NCBI RefSeq assembly: GCF_003258945.1
Contig: NZ_QLIX01000003.1
Location: 310,001-374,000 of the forward strand
Length of the DNA stretch: 64,000 bases
Direction: 5' to 3'
From: Roseicella frigidaeris
Lineage (GTDB): Bacteria > Pseudomonadota > Alphaproteobacteria > Acetobacterales > Acetobacteraceae
The notes below the pieces were generated by a model, which saw only the letters and a list, made by a program, of their open reading frames with translations, was not told where the DNA came from and did no database searches. This document shows, one piece after another, positions 26,599 to 35,893 of the stretch; within the stretch, counting starts at the first letter, position 1; every line of letters starts with the position of its first letter. Made by a program: the position numbers and the translations under genes.

Positions 26599-27540
26599 TC
26601 AGTGCGAGCCGGGCTTCATCGTCATGTTGCTGATGCCGTAGGAGACCTCGAGGATGAGGCGCCGGCCGCGCTGCACCCTTGTGCCGGTGTGGTAGCCGAA
26701 GGGGTCCTCGGCGAAGCCCGACCCCGCCGGGCCGGTCAGGGTCTGGATCGCGCGGGTGCCGTAGACCCGGGTGATCTCCTCGTCGCTGCGGCCGACGAAC
26801 ATGGAGAACTGGTGCGAGAGGGGCCGCCGCGCATGGCTGCCGCGCACGAAGCGATGCGGGCCGGCCTCCATGTCGACATCGGTGATGTAGAAGAAGAATT
26901 TGAGCTGCTTCCAGTCGTCCAGGTCGAAGTGGAAGGCGTCCTGCGAGGCGATGGCCAGCTCCGACTGGTCGGGCGTGCTGGTCGGGAAGCTCCACCAGAG
27001 GCGGGTGTCGAGCAGGGTCGGCGCGGCGCGGAAATAGCCGGTGGCGACCGAGTGCAGCCAGCGGTTCTGCGCCACCTCGCGGACCGCCGGGCAGTCGAGC
27101 GTCCGGTCGAGGAAATGCGCGACGAGGATGCGGCGGTCGTAGCGCTGCTCCGCCGCCGCGTGCTCGGAGGCGAGGAAGGGCTGCCGGCGGTCGAGGTTGC
27201 CGTAGCAGGCCGTGGTTTCGGCGAAGTCACGGATGGCAGCGACCGTAGTCCTCGGCAGGGTGAGGCCGGTGCAGATGCCGGCGTCCCGCAATTCCGTCAC
27301 CGCCTCCGAGATCTTCATGGGCGACAGGGCGTCCGCTGTCGTTTCCGGGATGACCGCGGCCGGCTTGGCCAGGGCGGCGATGCCGCGGGCCACGTCGCGC
27401 GCCGGCACGAAGCGGCCGAGCAGCAGGATGGCGGCCCAGCGGGGGTGCCGCCGGATGTCCGAGAGATAGGAGGGAAGCCGTTGCAGCAGGCGCGCCAGGG
27501 TCCCGAAACTCGAGTTCTGCCCTGACTCACTGATAACCAT
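26599..27540 (-). CDS. Phytanoyl-CoA dioxygenase-like Fe(II)/2-oxoglutarate enzyme
   Basis: 313 aa from the ATG at 27540, which has GGAG ten bases upstream; an ATG at 27552 is less well placed. The PhyH-type metal triad is visible: H-x-D in AFHFDLDDWKQLKFFFYI (about 218-235) and a distal His in EDPFGYHTGTRVQRG, with an Arg after it that would bind 2-oxoglutarate. GPHRFVRGSHARR is the usual segment between them. It probably hydroxylates a small organic molecule. The product region is AT-richer upstream (27541-27957), so transfer is possible. Neighbours give no clear pathway. Confidence 0.75.
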   Translation of the reverse strand: MVISESGQNSSFGTLARLLQRLPSYLSDIRRHPRWAAILLLGRFVPARDVARGIAALAKPAAVIPETTADALSPMKISEAVTELRDAGICTGLTLPRTTVAAIRDFAETTACYGNLDRRQPFLASEHAAAEQRYDRRILVAHFLDRTLDCPAVREVAQNRWLHSVATGYFRAAPTLLDTRLWWSFPTSTPDQSELAIASQDAFHFDLDDWKQLKFFFYITDVDMEAGPHRFVRGSHARRPLSHQFSMFVGRSDEEITRVYGTRAIQTLTGPAGSGFAEDPFGYHTGTRVQRGRRLILEVSYGISNMTMKPGSH

Positions 27541-27957
27541 GTCAAGCTCCATGCGTGCTGCCGGTCCTGTGGCGCGCGCGGTGCGCGGCCATTACCAGGG
27601 ACTAGATTTCAGATGGAAATTTTTACAGTTACGAATGCACAACTTTAATCAAATTCTTGTTTCTTTGTAAGTCACATAACAGTCCATGGATACATATGCT
27701 AAATAAACCAACTGGTTTTTCGCGTGGAATTGGCAACTTTCGGTATAAATTCCCTAAGTACAATTCAGGCAGAAAACGATGGAGTCCCGGCCGCTCCCGC
27801 TGCAATAGCCGCTCGCGCTTCGCAGTCGCCAAGCTATGCCCGCCTGGCCGGGCCATGCATCTGCGCCGAACGGTACAAGCGGCACGGTACGGTTCCGCTA
27901 GCCGTTTCTCAACCAATCGCACCGCAACCTGCCGCTATCGTGTGGAACAGACCCCCC
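27541..27957. other. AT-rich divergent promoter region
   Basis: A 417-base gap between the dioxygenase gene (leftward) and the EAL gene (rightward). It is much more AT-rich than the rest, especially 27600-27770 with runs such as TTTTTACAG and AATTCTTG. Both promoters should lie here. Overlapping short frames on both strands have no protein-like features. Confidence 0.55.
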
Positions 27958-29457
27958 ATGCCCTCAAGCGTCTCGACCACGCCGCCCGCCTGGCACCGCC
28001 ACGGCGCGCGTGCCCTCGGGGCGGCGACCGTCACGGGCCTGGGATGCGGCCTGCTGGGCGGCGCCAGCCTCATCGGCGCCACGCCCAGCCAGGCCGCCGC
28101 CTGCGCCGCCGGGCTCTTCGCCCTCGCCGCGCTGCTGGCCTGGCCCCCGGCGCCAGGCGAGACGGGCCGCGCGGCGCGCCGCCCCGGCGGCCCGGCGGAG
28201 GCCGACCCGCTCCAGGCCGAGCTGGCGACGGCGCTGACCACGGCGCAGCCGGACCGCCCCGCCGCGCTCATCCTGCTCGAGCTCGACGGGATCGCCGCGA
28301 TCCGCGACACCCAGGGCCAGGACGGCGTCGATGCCCTGGTCCGCCAGGCCACGGAGCGGCTGCACGCCGCCGCCCGGGACGAGGATGTCATCGCCCGCAT
28401 CGGCCCGACCGAGTTCACGGTGCTGCAGCGGGGCGGGCTGCAGCCCGAGGCCGCGGCCCGCTTCGCCGGCCGCCTCGTGCATGCGCTGTCGCATCCCTAC
28501 ACGCTGGACGGCCGGCCGCTGATCTGCGGCGCCATTGCCGGCATCGCCGTCGCTGGCCCGGACCTCACGGCCGAGGCCCTGCTCGGCCGCGCCGGCATCG
28601 CGCTGGAGCGCGCGCGCGCCGACGGCCAGGGGACCGCCCGCTTCTTCGAGGCCGGCATGGACACGGCGCTGACCGCCCGCCACTCGCTCGAGGGCGCGCT
28701 GCGGCAGGCGGCCGCGGCGGAGGAATTCGCGCTGCACTACCAGCCGGTCTTCGACCTGCGCAGCCGCCGCCTGATGGGCTTCGAGGCCCTGCTGCGCTGG
28801 AGCCATCCGGGCCGCGGCGTGGTCTCGCCGGCGGAGTTCGTCCCGTTGCTGGAGCAGACCGGCCTGATCCTGCCGGTGGGCGCCTGGGTGCTGCGCACCG
28901 CCTGCCGGGAGGCGGCGCGCTGGCCGGCGCCGGTCGGCGTCGCGGTCAACCTCTCGCCGGCGCAGTTCCGCCGCGGCGAGGTGCTGCAGGCCGTCCGCAG
29001 CGCGCTGGCGGAGAGCGGCCTGGCGCCCGGGCGGCTGACGCTCGAGATCACCGAGGGCCTGCTGCTCGAGCACACCGAGGCGGTGCTGACGACGCTCGAG
29101 GCGCTGCACGCCCTCGGCGTCGAGATCGCGCTCGACGATTTCGGCAGCGGCTATTCCAGCCTCGCCTATCTCTGGCGCTTCCGCTTCGACACGCTGAAGA
29201 TAGACCGCGCCTTCGTGCGGGAGCTGCGGCGCGACGGCAAGGCGGCGGCGATCATCGAATCGATCATCGGCCTCGGCCACAGCCTCGACCTGCGCATCAC
29301 CGCCGAGGGCGTGGAGACCGAGGAGCAGCTCACCGCCCTCTCCGGCGTCGGCTGCGACGAGGTGCAGGGCTACCTGCTCGGCCGGCCCATGCCGGCGGCG
29401 GAGGCGACGCGGCTCGCCGAGGCCATGCCGCCGCAGGGCACGCGCAGCGCCGCCTGA
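27958..29457 (+). CDS. EAL-domain c-di-GMP phosphodiesterase with degenerate GGDEF
   Basis: 499 aa from the ATG at 27958; an in-frame extension to 27724 runs through AT-rich DNA. Two hydrophobic segments (about 20-65: VTGLGCGLLGGASLIG, AACAAGLFALAALLAW) anchor it. A GGDEF-fold domain (about 85-235) has the signature position degenerated to GPTEF, so it should not make c-di-GMP. The EAL domain (about 240-490) is intact: FEALLRWSHPGRG, VAVNLSPAQFRR, LTLEITEGLLLEH, ALDDFGSGYSSL and KIDRAFV, then AEGVETEEQ. It should therefore hydrolyse c-di-GMP and favour motility over surface attachment. A pilus operon follows 2.5 kb downstream, which may be linked. Confidence 0.87.
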   Translation: MPSSVSTTPPAWHRHGARALGAATVTGLGCGLLGGASLIGATPSQAAACAAGLFALAALLAWPPAPGETGRAARRPGGPAEADPLQAELATALTTAQPDRPAALILLELDGIAAIRDTQGQDGVDALVRQATERLHAAARDEDVIARIGPTEFTVLQRGGLQPEAAARFAGRLVHALSHPYTLDGRPLICGAIAGIAVAGPDLTAEALLGRAGIALERARADGQGTARFFEAGMDTALTARHSLEGALRQAAAAEEFALHYQPVFDLRSRRLMGFEALLRWSHPGRGVVSPAEFVPLLEQTGLILPVGAWVLRTACREAARWPAPVGVAVNLSPAQFRRGEVLQAVRSALAESGLAPGRLTLEITEGLLLEHTEAVLTTLEALHALGVEIALDDFGSGYSSLAYLWRFRFDTLKIDRAFVRELRRDGKAAAIIESIIGLGHSLDLRITAEGVETEEQLTALSGVGCDEVQGYLLGRPMPAAEATRLAEAMPPQGTRSAA

Positions 29458-29500
29458 GACCGAGCGCAGGCCGGTCGCACCGTCCCGCCTCCTCAAGCGC

Positions 29501-29580
29501 CGGGCGCAAGCCTCCGATTTGCCTTGGGCCTTCGCCGCACTGGCGACGGCGCCCGGCCGGGCGCTCGGCCCCGCGGGCCG
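29501..29580. repeat. R1 dispersed repeat copy
   Basis: Starts CGGGCGCAAGCCTCCGATTT and ends GCGCTCGGCCCCGCGGGCCG. It matches the reverse of the copy at 54191-54273 almost throughout, including CTTCGCCGCACTGGCG. It begins 43 bases after the EAL stop codon. Confidence 0.7.
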
Positions 29581-29659
29581 TGGCCTCGCGCAGATGCCGC
29601 GGCCGTCATGCGCCGGCCATGAAATGGATACGTATCGAGACCGCCCGAACCGGTTGTCG

Positions 29660-29680
29660 GGATTGAGAATCAATTGCATA
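29660..29680 (+). promoter_or_regulatory. Fur-like iron box before TonB receptor
   Basis: GATTGAGAATCAATTGCAT (29661-29679) resembles the Fur consensus built from NAT-type repeats and the TTGAGAATCA form often found in front of siderophore receptors. It lies 45 bases before the start of the siderophore receptor gene, inside an AT-richer stretch. Confidence 0.5.
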
Positions 29681-29723
29681 GGGCGCTCCCGCCGTTGCGG
29701 TGCGGCACAGGAGCGTGGAACGG

Positions 29724-31922
29724 ATGGCGTTGTCGGTGGCAGGGCGCAGGCGCCTCGGATGTGCCCTCATGGCCGGGCCGGCCCTGCTCGGCCTCGGCCT
29801 GCAGGCCGCGCGGGCCCAGCCGGCCCCCGCCCCGGCCGCAACCCCCGCCTCAACCCTGGGCGCCGGCACGGTGGCGCTGCCGACGCTCGAGGTCGAAGGC
29901 CGCGGCGGCGGCACGGTGCAGGGCTTCGTGGCCTCCGACGCCCGGACCAGCACCAAGACCGACACGCCGATCCTCGAGGTGCCGCAATCCGTCTCCGTCG
30001 TGACGCGCGACGAGCTGGACGCGCGGCAGGTGCAGACGGTCGGCGAGGCGCTGCGCTACACGCCGGGCGTGCGGGGCGAGCCCTACGGGCCGGACAACCG
30101 CTACGACTGGTTCTTCCTGCGCGGCTTCCAGGCCGATACCAGCAGCGTGTTCCTGAACGGGCTGCGCTACCATTTCGGCAACCTGACCGGGATGCTCGAG
30201 CCCTATGGCATGGAGCGGATCGAGGTCCTGCGCGGCCCGGCCTCGGTCCTCTACGGCCAGATCGCCCCGGGCGGCGTCGTCAACCTGGTGTCGCGGCGCC
30301 CGACCGAGGCGCCGCAGAACGAGGTGCGGCTCTCCGCCGGCAATTTCGACCGGCTGCAGGCCGCCTTCACCAGCAGCGGCAAGCTCGACAGCGACGGGGT
30401 GTTCTCCTACAGCGTCACCGGGCTGGCGCGGGATTCCGGCACCCAGGTCGACGAGGTGAAGAACGACCGCTACTTCATCGCCCCGGCCCTGACCTGGCGG
30501 CCGAGCGCCGACACCAAGCTCACCCTGCTCAGCTACTACCAGCGCGACGCCACGCATGGCGACGAATTCCTGCCGGCGCTCGGGACCGTCTACCCCTCCG
30601 TCTACGGCCGCATCCCGACCAACCGCTTCACCGGCAACAAGGACACCGACCACTTCGACCGGACGCAGTACGGCATCGGCTACGAGCTCGAGCACCGCTT
30701 CGACCAGGTCTTCTCGGTGCGGCAGAACGTCCGCTACGCCCATACCGACATCGACTGGTACCAGACCTACGGCCTCGGCCTGCGGCCGGACCAGCGCACG
30801 CTCAACCGCTACGCCTTCCAGGCCTACAACACCCTGACCTCCTTCCAGGTGGACAACCAGGGCGAGGCGCGCTTCGCCACCGGCCCGCTGCGGCACACCG
30901 TGCTGGCCGGCTTCGACTATGCGAACAGCCTGTATGCCAGCCGCCAGCAGGGCGCCGTCGCCAGCCCGATCGACCTCTACGCGCCGGTCTACAGCGGATC
31001 GACGCCGGCGCTCTCGCCGCTGTCGAACAGCCGGCAGGCGGCGAACCAGTTCGGCCTCTACCTGCAGGACCAGATCCGCTTCGACCGCTGGGCCCTGACC
31101 GTCGGGCTGCGCCAGGACTGGGTGGACACCATCACCCGCAGCCGCATCGGCGCCGGCAGCAAGCAGAGCCAGGACGACGGCAGGCTCACCTGGCGCGCCG
31201 GGCTGGTCTATCTCGCCGACAACGGCCTCGCCCCCTATGTCAGCTACGCCACCTCCTTCCAGCCGCAGCTCGGCACCGGCTTCTTCGGCCAGACCTACGT
31301 GCCGACGACCGGCGAGCAGTACGAGGTGGGCGTCAAGTACCAGCCGCCCGGCAGCAACAGCTTCGCCCAGCTCGCGCTGTTCCACCTGACGCAGCAGAAC
31401 GTGCTGACGACCGATCCGAACAACGCCCTCAACCAGGTGCAGACCGGCGAGATCCGCGTGCGCGGCGTGGAGGCGGAGGGGGTCGCCACCCTCTCCCGCG
31501 GCCTCAGCCTCCGGGCCGCCTACACCTATCTCGACCCGGAGATCACCCAGAGCAACGTCGCGGCGGAGAAGGGCAAGCGCCCGAACGGCATCCCGATGAC
31601 CACGGCCGGGCTCTATGCCGACTACGCCTTCGATCCCGCCGCCGGCCGGCTGGCCGGGCTCGGCATCGGCGCGGGCATCCGCTTCCAGGGCAACACCCCG
31701 GCGGGCAACGCGCATGCGCTGATCGTCCCCTCGGTGACGCTGGTCGATGCCGCCCTGCGCTACGACCTCGCGCAGCTCTCCGACCGCCTCAAGGGCTCGC
31801 AGCTCGCCCTCAACGTCTCGAACCTGTTCGACACCGAGTACGTGGCCTCCTGCGGCAGCGCCTCCTCCTGCTTCTGGGGGCTGCGCCGCACCATCATCGG
31901 CAGCCTGGTGCATCGCTGGTAG
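29724..31922 (+). CDS. TonB-dependent siderophore receptor (FhuA/FoxA-like)
   Basis: 732 aa from the ATG at 29724, with AGGAG upstream; a GTG at 29700 is an alternative. Signal peptide ending QAARAQ. The plug domain (about 60-170) shows EVPQSVSVVTRDELDARQ, LRYTPGVRGEPYG, FFLRGFQADTSSVFLNG and the diagnostic EVLRGPASVLYGQIAPGG VVNLVSRRP order of ferric-hydroxamate type receptors. A 22-strand barrel follows and ends in the expected aromatic residue (SLVHRW). It lies in the outer membrane. The Fur-like box suggests iron-starvation induction. No ferric siderophore ABC transporter is adjacent. Confidence 0.92.
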   Translation: MALSVAGRRRLGCALMAGPALLGLGLQAARAQPAPAPAATPASTLGAGTVALPTLEVEGRGGGTVQGFVASDARTSTKTDTPILEVPQSVSVVTRDELDARQVQTVGEALRYTPGVRGEPYGPDNRYDWFFLRGFQADTSSVFLNGLRYHFGNLTGMLEPYGMERIEVLRGPASVLYGQIAPGGVVNLVSRRPTEAPQNEVRLSAGNFDRLQAAFTSSGKLDSDGVFSYSVTGLARDSGTQVDEVKNDRYFIAPALTWRPSADTKLTLLSYYQRDATHGDEFLPALGTVYPSVYGRIPTNRFTGNKDTDHFDRTQYGIGYELEHRFDQVFSVRQNVRYAHTDIDWYQTYGLGLRPDQRTLNRYAFQAYNTLTSFQVDNQGEARFATGPLRHTVLAGFDYANSLYASRQQGAVASPIDLYAPVYSGSTPALSPLSNSRQAANQFGLYLQDQIRFDRWALTVGLRQDWVDTITRSRIGAGSKQSQDDGRLTWRAGLVYLADNGLAPYVSYATSFQPQLGTGFFGQTYVPTTGEQYEVGVKYQPPGSNSFAQLALFHLTQQNVLTTDPNNALNQVQTGEIRVRGVEAEGVATLSRGLSLRAAYTYLDPEITQSNVAAEKGKRPNGIPMTTAGLYADYAFDPAAGRLAGLGIGAGIRFQGNTPAGNAHALIVPSVTLVDAALRYDLAQLSDRLKGSQLALNVSNLFDTEYVASCGSASSCFWGLRRTIIGSLVHRW

Positions 31923-31950
31923 GCGCCGCCGCCCGGCCTTGCTGGCCGCC

Positions 31951-32427
31951 TCAATAGGTCAGCAGGACCTGGATGGTGTCGACATAGGAGCCGGCGGCGA
32001 CGTTCTGCCGGGCGGCGATCCGCCCATAGACGGGCAGGCTGTTGAGGAGCGACAGCCGCCCCAGGGTGAGCAGGAGCAGCCCGGACACGGCCCGGCCCCC
32101 GCCCGTCCCGTCGCCCCAGACCTGCGTGCGCGCCGCGTCGCTGTAGAGCTGGTAGCCGAGGCTGCTGTCGCCGCTCCGCAGCAGCCGCGCCGCGCCGTTG
32201 CCGCTGCCGCCGGGCCCCAGCGCGACGCTGTAGGAGATGCCGATCGCCACGGCGGCCTGGCACTGCACCGTGACCGACCCGACCGAGTCCGTGGGCGCGG
32301 CGGCGAAGGGGTCGTAGACCCCGAAGGCGGTGCCGGCGGTCGAGACGGTGCAGACCTGCGCCGCGGCCGGCGGGCCGCCGAGCAGCGCCGCGAAGGCCGG
32401 CAGGATCAGGCAGGCGATGCGGCGCAT
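31951..32427 (-). CDS. Spore coat U (SCPU) domain pilin-like protein
   Basis: 158 aa. Signal peptide MRRIACLILPAFAALLGGPP followed by the SCPU domain: CTVSTAGTAFGVYDPFAA, VTVQCQA, LYSDAARTQVWGDGTGGG and PVYGRIAARQNVAAGSYVDT ending QVLLTY. The cysteines C25 and about C56 probably pair. SCPU proteins are secreted through the chaperone/usher path and assemble as thin pili or adhesins. Being the last gene of the operon, with spacing of eight bases from the usher, it could be the tip adhesin or a minor subunit. Confidence 0.88.
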   Translation of the reverse strand: MRRIACLILPAFAALLGGPPAAAQVCTVSTAGTAFGVYDPFAAAPTDSVGSVTVQCQAAVAIGISYSVALGPGGSGNGAARLLRSGDSSLGYQLYSDAARTQVWGDGTGGGRAVSGLLLLTLGRLSLLNSLPVYGRIAARQNVAAGSYVDTIQVLLTY

Positions 32428-32435
32428 GGGGTCTC

Positions 32436-34814
32436 CTATCGGCATGGGACGGGCCCGAGCAGGGGCAGGCTGTCCGCGCTCGGCGCGAAGGCGAAGCGGG
32501 CGGCGCAGCCCCGGCCATCGGGCAAGGTGACGGCGATCCGGTTCTCGGCCGCGAGGCCGTCGAAGAAGGTCTCGCCGCCATGGCCGACCGGCGCCGCGGC
32601 GCCGCTCGCCGCCAGGACCGCCACGGCGCCGATCGGCAGCTCGGCCCCCGCGGCATCGACCAGCCGCACCCGGGCGCTGGTGCCGCGGGTGATCGGGAAG
32701 CGCACCAGGACGCCGGAGCGGTTGAGCGGCCGCACCACGCGGCTGGTCTCGCCCACCGCCGCGTCGATCGGCAGGTTGCCGGTGTCGATGGCCAGGCGGT
32801 TGTTGTCGTAGGAGCGCAGCCCCGTCACCAGCAGCCGCCCGGCGCCGTCGGTGCGGCCGGCCGGCCGGTTCTCCTGCGTCACCGCCACCTGCGGCTGGCC
32901 GGTCTCGACGACGGCGAAGCTGTCCTGGATCAGGTTCGCCGCGAAGACGCCGCCGCCGAGCGTGGCGAGCGAGCCCTGGATCCCGGCCCGCGCGGCGGTG
33001 CGGCCCGCCACCTGGTCCAGGCCGGCCGTCATCCGCGCCCAGTTCGCCCGGTACTCGACCTCGCCGAGATGCCGCGAGAGGCTGCCCTCGGTGTCGTAGA
33101 GGCGCCAGCCCCACTCGCCGGGCAGCGCCGCCGACTGGCTCGCCTGCATCCCGCCATAGGTGCCGCCGCCGTCATGGCCGACGTTCAGATTGGCGGCGCT
33201 GCGCATGCCGAGCGCGAAGGAGAGGCCGAGGATCGCGCCGGCGCCCTGCCGGCCGCCGGGATCGCCATAGGCGGTGGCATAGAGGGTGGCGCGGTTGAAC
33301 AGGCCGCGGGTGTAGGTCAGGGAGAGGATCGTGGTCCGGCCGGTGACCGCCCCGGCCAGGGCGGCATCGGCAGCCGGGAGGCGGTCGCCGCGGTCGATAT
33401 GGGCGAAGGCCAGGGCCAGGGTGCCGAGATCGCCGAGCGGCAGGCCGAGGCTGGCGCGGGCCACCCGGCGGGGCACCGGATCCCCGGCGAGGCCGGCGAG
33501 ATCGTTGAAGTCGCGGCTGGCCATGATGATCGAGCCGGCCAGGCTGAAGCGCCGGCCCGCCCGCTCGAGGCCGGCGGCCAGCTGCCAGCCCGTGCCCCTC
33601 CTGGCGCCGGCCGCGCTCCGCGAGGTGCTGGCCGCGGCCGCGGCGGAGGCGATGCCGAGCGTGCCGAGCGCGAGGACGGCGCCGGCGCCGCCCATGGCGA
33701 GCTGGCCGGCGAACTCGGCATGGCCTTCGGCCGTGAGCCAGTCGGCGAGGCCGTAGCGCAGCGTGCCGTTGAGCGCGGCCTCGCGGTAGTCGTCGCTGCG
33801 CAGGCCGTAGCTGCGGCGCACCAGCCCGGCCTCGGCGGAATAGGCGGCGAGGCCGGGCGCGAGCAGGGAGCCGGTGGCGTAGAAGGGCAGCGTGCTGGTG
33901 GTCTCGCGGCCCAGCGCGTCGCGCACCACCACCGCCACCTCGCCGGCGCCGGTGAAGAGGGGAAGCTGGCGCACGGCGAAGGGCCCCGGCTCGACCGTGC
34001 CGGAGAATTGCCGGACGCCGTTCACCAGCACGTCGACGCTGGAGGGCACGGCGGCGGAGCCGCCGATGCTGGGCACCGGGAAGGTCACCAGGTCGGGCCG
34101 GATGCCGAAATGGCTCGCCACCTGCGCGCCGCCCATGCGGACCGGGCGCGTCCAGGCCAGGCCGCCGCTGATGACGTCGCCGAGCGTGTAGCGGCGCAGC
34201 GAGTCCGGGTCGTCATGCACGAGGCTGGTGTCGAGGCGGATGACGGGCGCCTGGGCGCCCTGCCGCTCGGTATAGGCGAGCAGGCTGTTCGAGAGCAGGC
34301 CGAAGGGGCTGAAGAGGCGGGCCTCGAGGAAGCCGGCGCCGAGCGCCCGCCCCGCCGCCGAGGTGCCGAGGAGGTCGTAATTCAGCAGGCCGCCCCACCC
34401 CGCTTCCGGCGCGACGAACTGGCGCGGCGGCGGGCCGAGCTCGGTGGCGAGGAGGGCGGCATCCTCGGCCGTGAGGCGGATCTGCTGCGCGGCCTCGTCG
34501 AGCTGATAGCGCAGCCCGCGCAGGCCCTGCAGCGCGACCCGACCCTGCGCCTCCGGCGGCACGGCGATGCCGAGGCTCCGCAGCTCCTCGGCCGCGGCCG
34601 AGAGGGCGCCGTCCTGGTCGAGGAACTCGCCGATCTTGCCGATGGGCTGGCCGTTCCGCACCACCTCGAGCAGCAGCGGCCGCTCGCCGGCGCCGGCCGC
34701 CGCGACCGGGGCGATGGCGAGCAGGCAGGCAAGGGCGGCGCGCGGCCCGGCCCTTGGGAGCCGCTCTCGGCCCGCCCCGGGGATCGCCGTCTTGCCTCCA
34801 AGAACAGGCCACAT
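32436..34814 (-). CDS. Fimbrial outer-membrane usher protein
   Basis: 792 aa. Following a short secretion signal (about 1-42), an N-terminal chaperone-binding domain, then the usher barrel, plug, and C-terminal domains. Marks: FLDQDGALSAAAEELRSLGI, GGLLNYDLLGTSAAG, GVRQFSGTVEPGPFAVRQLP (usher middle region), FYATGSLLAPGLAAYSAEAG, and GVLVRFPITRGTSARV near the end. It lies in the outer membrane, where it ratchets pilin-like subunits out of the cell. Its length is typical of the short ushers that go with SCPU pilins. The 198-base gap to the chaperone gene contains an AT-rich stretch that could be an internal promoter. Confidence 0.88.
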   Translation of the reverse strand: MWPVLGGKTAIPGAGRERLPRAGPRAALACLLAIAPVAAAGAGERPLLLEVVRNGQPIGKIGEFLDQDGALSAAAEELRSLGIAVPPEAQGRVALQGLRGLRYQLDEAAQQIRLTAEDAALLATELGPPPRQFVAPEAGWGGLLNYDLLGTSAAGRALGAGFLEARLFSPFGLLSNSLLAYTERQGAQAPVIRLDTSLVHDDPDSLRRYTLGDVISGGLAWTRPVRMGGAQVASHFGIRPDLVTFPVPSIGGSAAVPSSVDVLVNGVRQFSGTVEPGPFAVRQLPLFTGAGEVAVVVRDALGRETTSTLPFYATGSLLAPGLAAYSAEAGLVRRSYGLRSDDYREAALNGTLRYGLADWLTAEGHAEFAGQLAMGGAGAVLALGTLGIASAAAAASTSRSAAGARRGTGWQLAAGLERAGRRFSLAGSIIMASRDFNDLAGLAGDPVPRRVARASLGLPLGDLGTLALAFAHIDRGDRLPAADAALAGAVTGRTTILSLTYTRGLFNRATLYATAYGDPGGRQGAGAILGLSFALGMRSAANLNVGHDGGGTYGGMQASQSAALPGEWGWRLYDTEGSLSRHLGEVEYRANWARMTAGLDQVAGRTAARAGIQGSLATLGGGVFAANLIQDSFAVVETGQPQVAVTQENRPAGRTDGAGRLLVTGLRSYDNNRLAIDTGNLPIDAAVGETSRVVRPLNRSGVLVRFPITRGTSARVRLVDAAGAELPIGAVAVLAASGAAAPVGHGGETFFDGLAAENRIAVTLPDGRGCAARFAFAPSADSLPLLGPVPCR

Positions 34815-35012
34815 CGCATCGCTCGGTGAGGGCTGGGAGTCTTCGCCGCGGTGGTTTCGTTATTATCAAGAAATAAACTAATAGGTTGATGACTTGGTCG
34901 CGACGGACCCGGCGCGCCACGGGCCCCGTCAGGGTGGCACGAGGCCGGCCGCGGGGCGCCGGCCGGGGCGGCACGGTCTCTCCCCGGACCGCCCCCGGCG
35001 CGGGCACGCCGC

Positions 35013-35729
35013 TCAGCGCGGCGCGGGCCCGAGCGTCACCTCGAAGCTGCCGCCCGTGGCGCGCCCGGCCAGGCGCATCGCCTGGCCCGGCCGCTGCGCC
35101 CGGGCCAGCACCCAGTGCCGCTCCGCGCCGGCCAGGACATAGGGCGTCGCCGGGGCCTGCAGCGGGATCACGCTGCCATCCGCGGCGGTGAGCCGAAGCT
35201 CCGTCAGCCGCTCATGCCGCTGGCCGGTGTTGGTCACGCTGAGCCGGCCCTCCGGCGAGAGCCGCCAGGCGAGCGCCGCCGGCGGCGCGGCGGGCGGCGG
35301 GGCGAAGACGGGCAGGGACAGGCGCAGCGCCATGCGCACGCCGGTCGCGCCGGGGATGGGCGGCGGCAGCTCGTCCACCAGCAGCCGGAAGCTGCGCTCG
35401 GCCGCCGCCGCGGCCGGGCGCAGGACCAGCCGCACCACCTGCGACGCGCCCGGCGCCAGCCGGAAGACCGGCGGGCTGACCAGCAGCTCCTCGGTCGGCG
35501 CCAGCTCCTCCTGCGTCGCCGATTGCCGCCAGGCGAAGGCGCGCAGCTGCGCCGCCGTGGGCTCGCCGCTCCTGTTGGTCAGCGTGACGACGGCGCTGCG
35601 CTGATCGGGCGCGAGGGCGATGACGACCGGCGCGACCTCGATCGAGGCCGCCCGGGCGGGCCCGCCGGGGAGCGCCGCCAGCATCGCCAGCGCAGCCCCG
35701 GCCAGGATCGGGATGAGTTTGCGGACCAT
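35013..35729 (-). CDS. Periplasmic pilus chaperone (PapD-like)
   Basis: 238 aa from the ATG at 35729. Signal peptide MVRKLIPILAGAALAMLAAL (cleaved after ARAA). Two Ig-like domains: the first with VAPVVIALAPDQRSAVVTLT NRSGE, LLVSPPVFRLAPGASQVVRL and ERSFRLLVDELPPP, which carries the basic residues that anchor subunit C-termini; the second is shorter. It would donate a strand to the SCPU subunits until the usher takes them. An R2 repeat copy lies just upstream, between this gene and the first pilin gene. Confidence 0.87.
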   Translation of the reverse strand: MVRKLIPILAGAALAMLAALPGGPARAASIEVAPVVIALAPDQRSAVVTLTNRSGEPTAAQLRAFAWRQSATQEELAPTEELLVSPPVFRLAPGASQVVRLVLRPAAAAAERSFRLLVDELPPPIPGATGVRMALRLSLPVFAPPPAAPPAALAWRLSPEGRLSVTNTGQRHERLTELRLTAADGSVIPLQAPATPYVLAGAERHWVLARAQRPGQAMRLAGRATGGSFEVTLGPAPR

Positions 35730-35799
35730 GGTGGTGCTCCTCGTCGAAGGCCGCGGCCCCGCCGGTTCAGGGCGCCCATCGGACCCGTCGCCGCCCCTT

Positions 35800-35893
35800 G
35801 TCCTGCCGCGGCGTTGCCGCGGCAGGCGGGCCCTGGGCAGGCGGGGCTCCATGGGGCCGCCGCGTAGCCGCGCAGCGGTTTCGTGGGGCGTTC
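35800..35893. repeat. R2 repeat inside the pilus operon
   Basis: CCTTGTCCTGCCGCGGCG / TTGCCGCGGCAGG (about 35807-35833) is the R2 core, followed by a GC-rich arm and CGTGGGGCG ending at the stop codon of the first pilin gene. It could act as a partial terminator giving more pilin than chaperone and usher. Confidence 0.6.

Noticed and set aside
27629-27922. A 97-codon frame in the AT-rich gap on the minus strand
   Set aside because: No ribosome-binding site of note, no hydrophobic or domain pattern, and it overlaps the likely promoters.
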